Positions 26,211-35,439 of a DNA stretch of 52,045 nt are shown here, in pieces. Location of the stretch: NCBI GenBank assembly GCA_023128035.1, contig JAGMES010000016.1, forward strand, positions 1-52,045, written 5' to 3'. The notes beneath the pieces were generated by a model. That model was not told the origin of the DNA. It worked only from the letters and a program-made list of their open reading frames with translations, and did no database searches. A program made the translations under genes and the position numbers. The stretch's first letter is position 1, and each line of letters begins with the position of its first letter. This stretch comes from Halanaerobiales bacterium. GTDB taxonomy: Bacteria; Bacillota_F; Halanaerobiia; DY22613.

Positions 26211-26261
26211 AAACTAAATAAACTTATAATTGTAAAATGAATGGTTATATGCTAATATATC

Positions 26262-27383
26262 TTGAAATCCACACTAAACAGCGAAGAGGCAATAAAGAGA
26301 TGGCTTCCAAAGATTATAGAATTGAATTTGAAATGCAAACCACAATTGATAATGTTACATATCATATATGGCTATCAATTCATTTGGGTAAGGGATGATG
26401 GAAAAGGTGCAAGGATTGTTGGAGAATGGCTTAAAGTAAAAATAGATGGTAAGAATCAAAAATATAATCAATATATTAAAAGGACAGAAGATAGTTCATT
26501 TTATAAAACATCGGAAACGGGAAGATGCATCAATAAAATTGTGATTGAACCAAACGGATTAATTATAAATAAATTAAAAGCGTTTGATTCATTATTTTAC
26601 CATGAAATTGTAAATAAAATTAATAATTTAAGTGTTCATATTGAAAGTCATCTTGATGCAAGTACACCGTACGTGCCTGTCCTTTTTAATCGTACAGATA
26701 AGGAAATTTTAGAGATTGAAAATAGTGCAAATATTCCAAGAGCACTATATCATCTTAAAAAACAATTTCCTGACAAGTATGAACTGCTAATAGATTCTTT
26801 TATGCAACTCTTTCCACAAGTTACTGATATTGCTGTAGAAGAATTAACACTTGAGCATGGTGCTGGAACAAATATTCCTCAAGATTTACCTTATAAAGTG
26901 ACAAATCAGTTTTATGTTCTTTATATTACTGATAAAAATTTAAATCAACCTATAAATTTTGAAAGTATGTCTGATGGAGCTAAAAGAGTATTTTTGCTTT
27001 TAGTGTGTATATTTTTGGCAGATATAAATGGATTATCACTCATAGCGATTGAAGAACCTGAAAACTCAATTCATCCTAGTTTGTTACAAAGTTACTTACG
27101 TGTTATATCTCAATTGCTTGGGGATTGTAAAGTTATTATCACAAGTCATTCACCATATATCCTTCAATATCTTGAGCCAACCACTATTTATATAGGATTA
27201 CCAGGTTCAAAAGGGATTGCTAAGTTTTCTAAAGTACGTAAATCTATGCAGAAAACGTTATTCAATGATGCAAGTAGTGTCAATATGTCTGTAGGTGATT
27301 ATATTTTTGAACTGTTAAGTGGTTCCGAGAATGAGATTGAAGAGTTAAGCAGATTTCTGGAGGATGAAGTGGTAAGGTCTTGA
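26262..27383 (+). pseudogene. AAA/ABC-type ATPase lacking its N-terminal Walker A part
   Basis: The open frame (373 codons from a TTG with no ribosome binding site) carries the C-terminal portion of an OLD/AAA_21-like ATPase. It has the signature-like MSDGAKRVFLLLVCIF (about 235-250), Walker B LSLIAIEEPENSIHPSLL and the H-switch VIITSHSPYILQYL. No GxxGxGKS P-loop exists in the frame or in the 60 bases upstream, so roughly the first 80-100 residues are lost. Such ATPases often work with nucleases in phage defence, and a nuclease relic follows. It is probably inactive; no function is assigned beyond the fold. Confidence 0.6.
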
Positions 27384-27494
27384 CTTTTGGTAAAATATAT
27401 TTAGAACGTTGACAAGATAATTTTTTTTTGAAACTTTAGGTAAGAAGTTTATAAGTGTTAGTAATGTAAATCTAATTGAGATAAAAAAACAATA
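27384..27494. other. Short debris between ATPase and nuclease relics
   Basis: About 110 bases with a poly-T tract and no intact frame or regulatory signal that I can support. Confidence 0.4.
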
Positions 27495-28437
27495 GTAGAT
27501 TTTGGCGAAAAGAAGGTTTTAACTCCATGTAATCAAGGTTTTTCACAAGCACAGAGAAAATAGATAATTATAGTTTGGTCTAATCAAAATTGGCAATTAG
27601 AACTTAGTTCAGATGAAAATGGTAAATTAGTCCCTGAAAGTGAAGAAAAATTTAAACAGTGGATTAAGGTTGGTGGTAAATATCCTGAATGGGCTCTTTG
27701 GAATTCAAATAGTGATATTTTGTTAGAAAATGCATGAACACAAAGAGCATTCAGCTCAAATGGAAAGACAAATTGCTGAGTTATTTCAAAAGGCTGGATT
27801 TAATGCAATTCCTAGCTATGAGTATTCTTTTAAAATAGGTGATGAGATTAAGGATGGAGAGATTGATGTTTTAGCTTATAAAGATCAGACTTTATTTGTT
27901 ATTCAGTTAAAAACTACTCATGCCCGTGCAAATGTAAGAGATATTTTTAATCATGTAGAATATGCTCTAAAGAAAGCAGGAGATCAGTTGAGTCGAGATA
28001 CTATCTATTTAGATGCTGAAGAACATTTTGAGGAATATAAAGAACTACTTAATATAGATTGTACATTTGAAGAGTTAGAAGTTTACCCTTTAGCCGTTTC
28101 TACTTCTTTTGAGGGAAATTATACATTGATAGATGATCGTTTTAGAAAGATCAGTTTATTTGAGTTAGGTCTTATTTTGATGAATGGAAAAGGGGCTTTC
28201 TTTAGCTTAAAAGATTTTATGTCTATGGAAGATTGTTTTAAATTACTCAATATGACTTTAGGAGGTAATATTGAAGTCGGACAGGAGTTTTTTAACAAGT
28301 CACTAGAAGATAATGAAGAACAAGTTGTAGCAGCTATGGAAGGATATAATTTATGGTCAAATGGGAAGGAGTGTACTTCTCAAGATTTAATTGATGCTAT
28401 AGAGAAAAACAAAGTATGGGATCAGCTTGAAGAGTGA
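27495..28437 (+). pseudogene. PD-(D/E)xK-like nuclease gene, frameshifted 5' part
   Basis: Coding potential starts near 27495 (VDFGEKKVLTPCNQGFSQAQ). It shifts at about 27560 to a frame with NGKLVPESEEKFKQWIKVGG, then GKYPEWALWNSNSDILLENA, and ends in a TGA that overlaps the ATG of the last open part (27730). That part is 235 residues and has GEIDVLAYKDQTLFVIQLKT, a PD-(D/E)xK-like core with Gln in the ExK position (QLK), as in Mrr-type enzymes. The continuity of composition across frames suggests one longer gene broken by two shifts. The 27730-28437 ORF might still be translated, but its start has no good binding site. Confidence 0.55.
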
Positions 28438-28565
28438 GAAATTGAAATTTGGAATGGAGAGTTAAAAGTGAATAATTTATCACTTAGTTTTATTGAAGGA
28501 AGTATGAAAGCTTTGTAACTCTTGTTCATAGATGTAATTATAAAAATTTATTGAGGAGTGAAAAG

Positions 28566-28989
28566 ATGGCAAGAAAAGTTTCAAATATTTGTTGCCTGAT
28601 TTATCTCTGTGTAACTTGTTGGACAACAAAGATAATCCTGAGAGTCGGATGGTTTTCTCTATCTATCCAACCATGATGAATGCGATTGACGATACTAAGC
28701 GAACTAACGGAAGTAGGTTATTTACACCAGCTCATTTTGACCTGATTTGGACAAGAATACATACGAAATATTTGATCTTGAAAACAATGTGCCAACCTTT
28801 GCATATGAACTGTACGAAGCAGTGGAAGAGAAGTGCCTTGTACTCTACAATACAGTTGAGGTAAAACAAAAGTTTCTTGAAGAAGGCGTTCATTATGATC
28901 AATTGAGTGATGAAGATAAAGCAAAGTATGAGGAAACCTTGGAAGACTTACTTTGGAACAAATTAGGTAGCAAAGATGACTATATTTGA
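28566..28989 (+). pseudogene. HsdR/DEAD-helicase restriction subunit, middle deleted
   Basis: Behind TTGAGGAG and an ATG at 28566 one frame reads LLPDLSLCNLLDNKDNPESR, then MVFSIYPTMMNAIDDTKRTN and LFTPAHFDLI. This is the helicase region just before the DEAH box of type I R-like subunits. It then jumps, in another frame, to KNTYEIFDLENNVPTFAYEL and CLVLYNTVEVKQKFLEEGVH, the region after motif III. The DEAH box and about 35 residues are missing, and both flanks of the protein (nuclease, most of the helicase, C-terminus) are absent. It is dead. Confidence 0.7.
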
Positions 28990-29116
28990 GAGACATCCAT
29001 TTAATCGGTATGGCAGCATTGTGAGATTATTTGAGAATAAAAAAGAGATTGCTCGTAGATTGATTAATAAAGTTAAAGAAATAAATAGTAATGCCCTTGA
29101 TTTACAAGGAGCTTAG
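28976..29116 (+). CDS. Small ORF, 46 residues, after restriction relic
   Basis: ATG 28976 overlaps the end of the helicase relic. The product starts MTIFERHPFNRYGSIVRLFE and is basic, ending with LDLQGA. AAGATG-type spacing gives no strong binding site. It may be another restriction-system fragment. I do not recognise it. Confidence 0.25.
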   Translation: MTIFERHPFNRYGSIVRLFENKKEIARRLINKVKEINSNALDLQGA

Positions 29117-29203
29117 GATTTAGTATTTGAAAATCACGAGATTTTGTGGTAGTGAATAAAGTGTGTTGTGTTTTCTTTAAAGGCAAAAACTTTAAGTATA
29201 ACC

Positions 29204-29240
29204 AAAGAAAAGGAAATTCCATCAGGAATTTTCTTTTTCA
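29204..29240 (+). terminator. Intrinsic terminator
   Basis: AAAAGGAAATTCC pairs with GGAATTTTCTTTT (29225-29237) through a four-base loop with one G-T pair, followed by T. The 29117-29393 gap otherwise has no gene. Confidence 0.7.
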
Positions 29241-29319
29241 TTTTAATCATTGAGATATTAAGATCAACATCATAATCTCTCTAACTAAAAAATTTACACT
29301 TCATCATATCGTAATTGTT

Positions 29320-29343
29320 GTCTATCTATGGTATAATATAGAC
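29320..29343 (+). promoter_or_regulatory. Dyad over a -10 element before the large secreted protein
   Basis: GTCTAT (29320-29325) and ATAGAC (29338-29343) are inverted repeats twelve bases apart and enclose TATAAT (29332-29337), a plausible -10. No convincing -35 hexamer is at 17 bases, which would fit activator dependence. Possible operator. Confidence 0.35.
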
Positions 29344-29393
29344 GGAAAAAGACAAACTCAATTAAACTGTAGAAATTTGAAGGAGGAACAAGA

Positions 29394-32168
29394 ATGAAAA
29401 AAACAATAGTATTAGCAATCTTTTTTGCATTAATGCTAGGAAGCACAGCATTAGCAGTAGAAGCGGACATCTTAGATTTTTATGAGGCAAATACAGTGTA
29501 TCATTATGATTTAGATGGTGATGGCAACCTAGATACAATAAAGTTTCAGTGCAACAAAATAGATACCTCTATACTTCATATTAATGATAATGTTTTTTAT
29601 TATCATCATATCAGACCAGAGATATTCATTCCTGGCTTTAAAATTGTAGATATAGATACATCTGATACATATAAAGAAATAGTTATCGGTTATACGGTTC
29701 TAACTCATAAACATAAAAATGATAATAGAATTACTTTTTATCGGTATACTGGAGAAGAAGGTAATGCTATTGATGGGATTACTGGAGATATTCATTCTAT
29801 TGGAGACAAAGTTACAATTAATGGTGATGGTGTTATAGTAACAACTGTAAACGCGAGTTATGTTAAAAATGCTAGCTATCTTATTTCTTATAATGTTTAT
29901 CAAAATAGACATATGAATCAAATTTCAAGAAATGATATTTATTATTATCAAAACTCTATGAAGGCATCCACTCAAAGAGATTTGCAGTTTCACAATGCCA
30001 TAGATTCTAAAGAATATGTAGTCTTTCAAAGTGGTCAGGAATTGACTATTTTGGGACAATTATATAGCTGGATTTGGGTACAAGTTGGAGAGAATACTTA
30101 TTGGTTAAAGGGGAATGAACTTGAGGGCGCTTTCTTATACCATGAAAATACAGATACTCATTCTTCAAATGATAAGTCTGAATTTCTTAACTTTATAGGA
30201 AAATCACCGGATGATGTTATTAGAGAATTTGGAAACCCTGATTCTAAGGAAGACAATGGTGGCAATTTGGTTTTATTCTATGAGGACTATGGTGTGATAT
30301 TTATTAAACAGGCAAATGCTGCGAATCCTGATGTTATTAATGGTATATCCATTACAGAAGGTGCTTTGTTGGATATAGTAATAGGAGAAACTTTTGCCAT
30401 ACCAGAAGATTTTTCAGTAAAAGTGGATGGGCAAATCGCTGAACTAAAGGGATATATATCTGGATATGAAGTGGTTTGTTATGTTATTGATTCTATTATG
30501 TATAATGTAACGGTTTTTAATCATGAATTTACTGAATCCGGGCCAACTAGAACAAGCCTAACAGATGATCAGATTACCACAATAGCAACGGATCTCATTA
30601 GATGTTTTGGTCTGTTTAGTGAGCAAAATCTAATTTTAGACAGTAATGCAGCAGAGGTTTTTGCAGAATACCTAATTACTTATAATAATACTCAACATAT
30701 TATTGATAATTACATTCCTTTCATGGATAATCTTATTCCATATGAGTTGACTGTAATTAATGATGGAAAAATAGATGCAAGATACGTAGAGGCACTTGGG
30801 GAAGCAGTTTTTGGAATTGATATTAATTCTTCTCGAAAAGAATATCAGATTCATTTAGCTGATCCTGGCATGGTAGGTATAGTTCTCAAAAATTTAAATA
30901 AAGTAAATGGTCAATATCGGACTACATTTGACTTGTATGATGAAATAGGACAGTTATTTTTGACGTTGGAAATGGATTTAAGACTAACTAATGAAGGTTA
31001 TACAAGAGTAGAATATGTTTCAACAAAAAGAGTTAATATAGGGTCAAACTCAGGAGATGTTTCTGGTTTATTGAATTCTTATGATGAAATTTACTCCCAA
31101 TCAGATCTTATGGGTTGTATAGATTATTTTGATTCAAAATATAATCTTTTCACTAGAGAAGAAAGAACTAACTTTGCTGAAAAAATATCTCTAGAAATTA
31201 TCAAAAGAGGCTATGAATATGGAATTATTCCATATGCTATAAGACCTGCAAGCATACCTGCACCACTTACAATAGATTATGTTAATTCTCTTTATCGAGA
31301 TATCTATGACGGAACGACAAATACTTTAAGCTTAGGATTACTTGAAGATCAGGTAAAAGAGGCAATTACGAAAGTAAATCGAGATGAAGTATTTATGGTT
31401 GTAAAATCATATTTTGTTATGGAAGATGTGTTTGAAGATTCAGGATTTGCAGTTGCAATACATCCTGATGTTTATAAAAAGATTGAAAGAGCACTTGACA
31501 TAACGTTTGTAAGGGTTTCTGACTACTTACCAATTACTTATAGTACTGAACTTGGAGAACGAGTAGAGGGTATTGATCTTATAGCAAGACCACGAGAAGT
31601 TGTCACTGTATCGGATACCAGTTGGAGTTCAAATGAAACATATCCAGAAGTTTTGGTTGAGAGTGTTGATAAACTTAAGTTGTTAGAAGGTGCTTGGAAA
31701 ACAAATGTTTATGTACCAGTGAAGATAGAAGATGAATCTCAAAATACAACCAATAACGGTTTAAGTAAATATACAGCTGAAAATATTAATGGAACACAGG
31801 TTAATTATGCAGAGTATTCAGCAGTTATAGTTCCTATGTATAATGGAATTAACAACAATAAACTAACCCCTTATACTACTAATGTAGGGGCAAACCAATT
31901 TACAGATGTTACTTTCGCAGTATTTGGCAGCATAGGCAGTCTTAAAATTTTCCATACTAATCATGGTATGAACGAAGAATATACAATAACACGTGTTGGT
32001 GATATAGAAAATTCATTAGTAACCATTAAAACTCAATTCCCAACGGATTTTGCTAATATAATTGTTCGCGGTTTTGTAAAAAATGCTAATGGTGAATATG
32101 AATCTATTGAATTTTCAATGGATGATATGCGAGATTTAACTGAGTATAAACCTATTATGATTAAATAG
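29394..32168 (+). CDS. Large secreted protein of unknown function
   Basis: ATG after GGAGGAACAAG. 924 residues with a clear signal peptide (MKKTIVLAIFFALMLGS, cleaved near ALAVEA). Next comes a calcium-loop-like YDLDGDGNLDTIKF (about 39-52), as in FG-GAP/dockerin-like repeats. An SH3-like stretch EYVVFQSGQELTILGQLYSW is near 204-223. FLNFIGKSPDDVIREFGNPD near 264-283 resembles a DUF4309/lipoprotein-type module. The C-terminal half has no recognised motif. No membrane anchor or LPxTG is evident at the end (LTEYKPIMIK). Probably a cell-surface or exported protein. It stands alone, flanked by terminators. Confidence 0.7.
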   Translation: MKKTIVLAIFFALMLGSTALAVEADILDFYEANTVYHYDLDGDGNLDTIKFQCNKIDTSILHINDNVFYYHHIRPEIFIPGFKIVDIDTSDTYKEIVIGYTVLTHKHKNDNRITFYRYTGEEGNAIDGITGDIHSIGDKVTINGDGVIVTTVNASYVKNASYLISYNVYQNRHMNQISRNDIYYYQNSMKASTQRDLQFHNAIDSKEYVVFQSGQELTILGQLYSWIWVQVGENTYWLKGNELEGAFLYHENTDTHSSNDKSEFLNFIGKSPDDVIREFGNPDSKEDNGGNLVLFYEDYGVIFIKQANAANPDVINGISITEGALLDIVIGETFAIPEDFSVKVDGQIAELKGYISGYEVVCYVIDSIMYNVTVFNHEFTESGPTRTSLTDDQITTIATDLIRCFGLFSEQNLILDSNAAEVFAEYLITYNNTQHIIDNYIPFMDNLIPYELTVINDGKIDARYVEALGEAVFGIDINSSRKEYQIHLADPGMVGIVLKNLNKVNGQYRTTFDLYDEIGQLFLTLEMDLRLTNEGYTRVEYVSTKRVNIGSNSGDVSGLLNSYDEIYSQSDLMGCIDYFDSKYNLFTREERTNFAEKISLEIIKRGYEYGIIPYAIRPASIPAPLTIDYVNSLYRDIYDGTTNTLSLGLLEDQVKEAITKVNRDEVFMVVKSYFVMEDVFEDSGFAVAIHPDVYKKIERALDITFVRVSDYLPITYSTELGERVEGIDLIARPREVVTVSDTSWSSNETYPEVLVESVDKLKLLEGAWKTNVYVPVKIEDESQNTTNNGLSKYTAENINGTQVNYAEYSAVIVPMYNGINNNKLTPYTTNVGANQFTDVTFAVFGSIGSLKIFHTNHGMNEEYTITRVGDIENSLVTIKTQFPTDFANIIVRGFVKNANGEYESIEFSMDDMRDLTEYKPIMIK

Positions 32169-32178
32169 TAATCTTTAT

Positions 32179-32217
32179 ATAGGACTTCTAGTTATTTATT
32201 AACTAGAAGTCCTATTT
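32179..32217 (+). terminator. Terminator after the secreted protein gene
   Basis: ATAGGACTTCTAGTT (32179-32193) and AACTAGAAGTCCTAT (32201-32215) pair perfectly over 15 bp with a seven-base loop. Only two T follow. Confidence 0.8.
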
Positions 32218-32290
32218 GGATTTGATATTTAGAAGATAAGTATTACCCGATAAGGTTGCCTTAGTGAATTGGTTGTTAATCTGAATTATT

Positions 32291-32334
32291 AAAAGCCGCC
32301 GATATTCCTCTAAGGAATCATCGGCTTTTCTTTT
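32291..32334 (+). terminator. Hairpin with T-rich tail
   Basis: AAAAGCCGCCGATATTCC faces GGAATCATCGGCTTTT (about 32314-32329) with a small bulge and is followed by CTTTT. It lies just before the tetR remnant and may have replaced its original 5' end. Confidence 0.6.
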
Positions 32335-32346
32335 GCCTACTATTGA

Positions 32347-32928
32347 CAAAAAGAAATAACTAAACAGAAGATCATTGACGTAGCCTTGAAATTATTTAAT
32401 ACATATGGTATTGATGCGACTACTATGGAACAGATAGCTAAAGAAGTAGATATTGCCAAGGGAACTTTATACAATTATTTCCCGGTCAAAGAAGCAATCA
32501 TTAGTGCATATATTCAACAGTCTTTCAAAGAAAATGATTCAGAAAGAATCTTGCAGTTCCAGAAGATGCCTAATAGCAGAGCACGCATGATTCTAATTTT
32601 TAGTATTTTACTTGAAGGAGTGGAAAGGCAAAAAGAACTCTTCGAAAAATATCTTGTGTATCAGATGCAGCGTATGGTTTCTTTTCAGAAGGACGAAAGT
32701 GAGAAAAGTGGATTGTCTTTGCTAGGAAGTAAAATAATCGAGCTCGGACAAAAAAGTGCCGAAATCAGGACAGATTTGTCACTCATTATACTGACAGACC
32801 TATTTGAGTTTTCTTTTATTGAAGTAGTGAAACAGTTTTACATGGAACCAGAAAAATTCATAGCTAGTGAAGCTATTGAGAGTTGTGTGGATCTTTTTAT
32901 TAATGGCGTCAATCCAAAGAAATTATAG
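32347..32928 (+). pseudogene. TetR-family regulator missing its start
   Basis: The frame from 32347 reads QKEITKQKIIDVALKLFNTY, then the helix-turn-helix TTMEQIAKEVDIAKGTLYNYF, and runs as a normal TetR ligand domain to 32928. An in-frame TGA (32344-32346) lies where the start should be, and the only initiation codon is TTG 32386, inside helix 1 and without a binding site. So the gene has probably lost its start and promoter. If TTG works, a 180-residue product with a clipped DNA-binding domain results. It precedes a broken esterase, which it may have controlled. Confidence 0.6.
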
Positions 32929-32941
32929 GAGGTTAAAGAAA

Positions 32942-33301
32942 ATGCCAAGTTTGTTAAAGGTACTGGTGTAAGTACATTATTGTTTGAGTATCGTTTAGCC
33001 CCTGAACATCCTTATCCTGCTGCTCTAGAGGATTCAGTGGCAGCTTATCGAAGGTATTGCACCTTTAGATATCATGATTGTTGGAGAATCTGCTGGTGGA
33101 GGTTTGTGTTTAGCTACTTTACTTGCTCTTAGGGATCAAGAGATTCCTCTTCCTGTAGCAGCAGTGGCAATCTCTCCTTGGACCGATCTTAAGTGTACTG
33201 GGGAGTCTTATAAAACTAAGGCTAAGGTCTGTTTATCCCCTGAAGGGTTGGAAGCAATGGATGAAATTTGTGCTTTTATAAAAACACATCTCAATAAGTA
33301 A
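32942..33301 (+). pseudogene. HSL-type esterase, internally deleted and frameshifted
   Basis: AGGAGGTT precedes ATG 32942 (MPSLLKVLV, stop). A second frame gives [20 protein letters not shown], conserved in hormone-sensitive-lipase-like esterases. A third, from about 33063, gives [20 protein letters not shown] with the nucleophile Ser in GESAGG, then [19 protein letters not shown]. The oxyanion HGG region and the catalytic Asp/His region are absent. Loss is by at least two internal deletions. Confidence 0.75.
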
Positions 33302-33312
33302 ATTGTAATGAT

Positions 33313-33338
33313 AAACCGGCAGACTAACCTGTCGGTTT
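33313..33338 (+). terminator. Hairpin after esterase relic
   Basis: AAACCGGCAG pairs with CTGTCGGTTT (33329-33338) with one G-T pair. No T run follows on the plus strand. Confidence 0.5.
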
Positions 33339-33454
33339 AAACAAATTAGCAAAAATGTATGCGTTAGGGGGATAAATAGGATGAAAGAAAAGCCCTATTA
33401 AGAGAGCTTTTTCAAACAGAGAATGAATGTTATGTAGATTTTAATAGAAAGATC

Positions 33455-33486
33455 AAAGACATTGAGTATTACTCAATGTCTTTTGC
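33455..33486. terminator. Bidirectional hairpin downstream of NMO-like gene
   Basis: AAAGACATTGAGT and ACTCAATGTCTTT pair around a three-base loop. It lies 28 bases past the stop of the minus-strand gene and could end transcription from both sides. Confidence 0.6.
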
Positions 33487-33513
33487 TTATTGATATGGGT
33501 TATTGTAAGCATT

Positions 33514-34605
33514 CTAATAAATATTTTCATATTCTAATGTTTTCTCGGCTTCTTGAACTAGTTCTTGAATGAGTTTTTTTACAGATACGATCTTCTTCAA
33601 TTTGTATGCATTTGTCCCAACAAAAATTAACCCATTTTCTATATCTCCTTTCACTGATTTAATTAAGGCATCTGAGATACAAAAAGGTGTATTAGCTGGA
33701 TTGCAAGTTTTCAGGCAATTATAGCAATAATCGATTTTACTATCTTTGTTTTCTAATGATTTTAAAAATTGATTTCGAATTGCTCTCCCTGGCATTCCAA
33801 CTGGACTTTTAATAAGTTGAATATCTGCTTCTTTTGAAGAGATATATGCTTTTTTAAAGTTAAGATCAGCATCACATTCATGAGTTGTCACAAATCTTGT
33901 TGACATTTGTACACCTGATGCTCCGATTTTGAGATATTTTGCAATATCATTTCCATCGTAAATGCCTCCTGCAGCGATGATGGGAATTTTTTTTTGATGA
34001 ATTTCTTCATAAGGCTTTATTATCTGCAATACTTCCTTGACAATTTTAGCTAGATTAGGGAATGAATTTGACTGTAATTCTTCTAATGAAAAACCCAAAT
34101 GCCCGCCTGCTTTTGGACCTTCAACTATGATAGCATCTGGTAAATAACTATATTTTCGATCCCATAATTTTGTGATTACTGATGCTGCTTTAGCAGAAGA
34201 GACAATAGGGATAATTTTGGTTTTGGAACCTTTAACTAGTTTAGGTAAATTTTTTGGAACTCCTGCACCTGATATAATTAAATCAATCTTCTCTTTAATC
34301 GCTGCCATAACCATATCGTTAAAATTATTTATTGCAACTAAAAAATTAACGCCTATTACCCCTTTAGGACTCAATGCTCTGGTTTTTCTTATTTCTTTGA
34401 TCAGACCCCTGATATTAGCAGAATCATTATTGGTTTTAAAATCATCTTCTTCAAATCCAATTTGAACCCCTGAAATGACACCTATACATCCTTCGTTGGC
34501 CACTGCAGATGCTAATCTTGAACGAGATACCCCAATTCCCATACCACCTTGAATAATCGGAATTTTAACGATTAATTCGCCTATTTTTAAAGGGGATAAT
34601 TTCAT
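33514..34605 (-). CDS. Nitronate monooxygenase-like flavoprotein
   Basis: 363 residues from ATG at 34605. This start is chosen because AAAGGAG lies just upstream and because the paralogue at 46061 begins at the same point (MKLSPLKIGEL versus MTLKPLLLGKL). FMN-barrel protein of the nitronate monooxygenase / FabK-like group. Motifs: IPIIQGGMGIGVSRSRLA at the N-terminus, AIIVEGPKAGGHLGFS, IPIIAAGGIYDGNDIAKYL and GVQMSTRFVTTHECDADL. It also has CYNCLKTCNPANTPFC (a C-x2-C-x3-C-x7-C motif) in the C-terminal third, not a usual part of the family. Exact substrate unknown. It is the only intact minus-strand gene here. Confidence 0.8.
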   Translation of the reverse strand: MKLSPLKIGELIVKIPIIQGGMGIGVSRSRLASAVANEGCIGVISGVQIGFEEDDFKTNNDSANIRGLIKEIRKTRALSPKGVIGVNFLVAINNFNDMVMAAIKEKIDLIISGAGVPKNLPKLVKGSKTKIIPIVSSAKAASVITKLWDRKYSYLPDAIIVEGPKAGGHLGFSLEELQSNSFPNLAKIVKEVLQIIKPYEEIHQKKIPIIAAGGIYDGNDIAKYLKIGASGVQMSTRFVTTHECDADLNFKKAYISSKEADIQLIKSPVGMPGRAIRNQFLKSLENKDSKIDYCYNCLKTCNPANTPFCISDALIKSVKGDIENGLIFVGTNAYKLKKIVSVKKLIQELVQEAEKTLEYENIY

Positions 34606-34616
34606 TGTATCGACTC

Positions 34617-34636
34617 CTTTTTGTGGGTTAATCATT
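34617..34636. repeat. Dispersed short repeat, copy 2
   Basis: CTTTTTGTGGGTTAATCATT, one base different from the copies at 5-23 and 35486-35505. On the minus strand its end supplies part of the ribosome binding site of the NMO-like gene. Confidence 0.5.
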
Positions 34637-34876
34637 AATACTAGTATATACATTTTAAAGCGTTTGCATACCAAAAGGTGGTAATAAATAGTTAATTTTA
34701 ATTTCACGAATTTTATATAGGTATTATTTTGTCGAGTAAAGCATTTAATACATTTATTCTTGTGAACAATGACCAAATTCAGAGCAAGGATACAAATATT
34801 CTGAAAATTCTAAAGGTTTTAATTAATCATATTAATTAGTAAATTAATTTTTTTAATATTTTCTTTAAAAAAAGTG

Positions 34877-34905
34877 TTGACAATATATCGACTCTGGAAT
34901 ATAAT
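34877..34905 (+). promoter_or_regulatory. Consensus promoter of the small-ORF operon
   Basis: TTGACA (34877-34882), 17 bases, TATAAT (34900-34905). About 105 bases of leader follow before the first small ORF. Confidence 0.8.
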
Positions 34906-35010
34906 AATGCCATAGAATAAAGAAAATAAAGGAATTCAAACGACAATATAACATTTTATCGTACTAAAGTATCAGGCAATTTTCTTTTATAACCTCGGGA
35001 GGTGAGTTTG

Positions 35011-35106
35011 ATGACATTTATTGAGCATGATGTGGTTAAGATGATTGTGAAGGAAAAAATAGTGAAGGCCGAGGAATTGAGAAGAGCTTTTAAATTTAAA
35101 AAGTAA
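35011..35106 (+). CDS. Small protein 1 of a three-gene operon (31 residues)
   Basis: GGGAGGTGAG lies seven bases before the ATG, a near-ideal site. The product starts MTFIEHDVVKMIVKEKIVKA and ends FKFKK; it is basic and likely helical, with no signal peptide or Cys. It is followed by two more tiny ORFs with equally good binding sites, under one promoter and one terminator, which argues for real translation. I recognise no family. Confidence 0.6.
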   Translation: MTFIEHDVVKMIVKEKIVKAEELRRAFKFKK

Positions 35107-35166
35107 TGACCAGAGTAGAATGAAAAGAGAAGTGGGTCGACATCTAAGGAACAAGGAGGAGATAGT

Positions 35167-35268
35167 ATGATGTTAGATCTACAGATGAAAATAAATCGGG
35201 AGTATTCTAAAAATGAAAAACTTCAACAACGTTGGGAAAGTAATATTCTAAATTTGATAAAGGAGTGA
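35167..35268 (+). CDS. Small protein 2 of a three-gene operon (33 residues)
   Basis: AAGGAGGAGATAGT precedes paired ATG codons at 35167 and 35170. The product begins MMLDLQMKINREYSKNEKLQ and ends NILNLIKE: highly charged, probably one amphipathic helix. Its end carries the AAGGAG used by the next ORF, so the two are coupled. No homologue known to me. Confidence 0.6.
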   Translation: MMLDLQMKINREYSKNEKLQQRWESNILNLIKE

Positions 35269-35273
35269 ATAAT

Positions 35274-35354
35274 ATGTTTGAATTATATATTGAAACTAAA
35301 GCATATATGAAAGACAGAGAACGTATAGCAAAGAAATATAGAAAGGTACAGTAA
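35274..35354 (+). CDS. Small protein 3 of a three-gene operon (26 residues)
   Basis: AAGGAGTGAATAAT lies before ATG 35274, five bases after the previous stop. The product begins MFELYIETKAYMKDRERIAK and ends YRKVQ, strongly basic. A terminator follows 34 bases later. Function unknown; all three peptides could act as regulators or RNA/DNA-binding helices, which is speculation. Confidence 0.55.
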   Translation: MFELYIETKAYMKDRERIAKKYRKVQ

Positions 35355-35387
35355 GTTACTAAAAATAGTATTACTGCAAAATTTCTG

Positions 35388-35424
35388 AAAAGAGCCAGTT
35401 TGATCTATTCAAACTGGCTCTTTT
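35388..35424 (+). terminator. Strong terminator of the small-ORF operon
   Basis: AAAAGAGCCAGTTTG (35388-35402) and CAAACTGGCTCTTTT (35410-35424) pair perfectly over 15 bp with a seven-base loop and a T-rich 3' arm. Confidence 0.9.
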
Positions 35425-35439
35425 GATGTTAAATAAATT

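Noticed and set aside
28470..28517. 15-codon GTG ORF after the nuclease relic
   Set aside because: It is too short and unconserved to claim, although GGAGAG lies before it.
34606..34776. 57-codon N-terminal extension of the minus-strand NMO-like gene
   Set aside because: It is not present in the paralogue and contains the promoter and ribosome binding site region.
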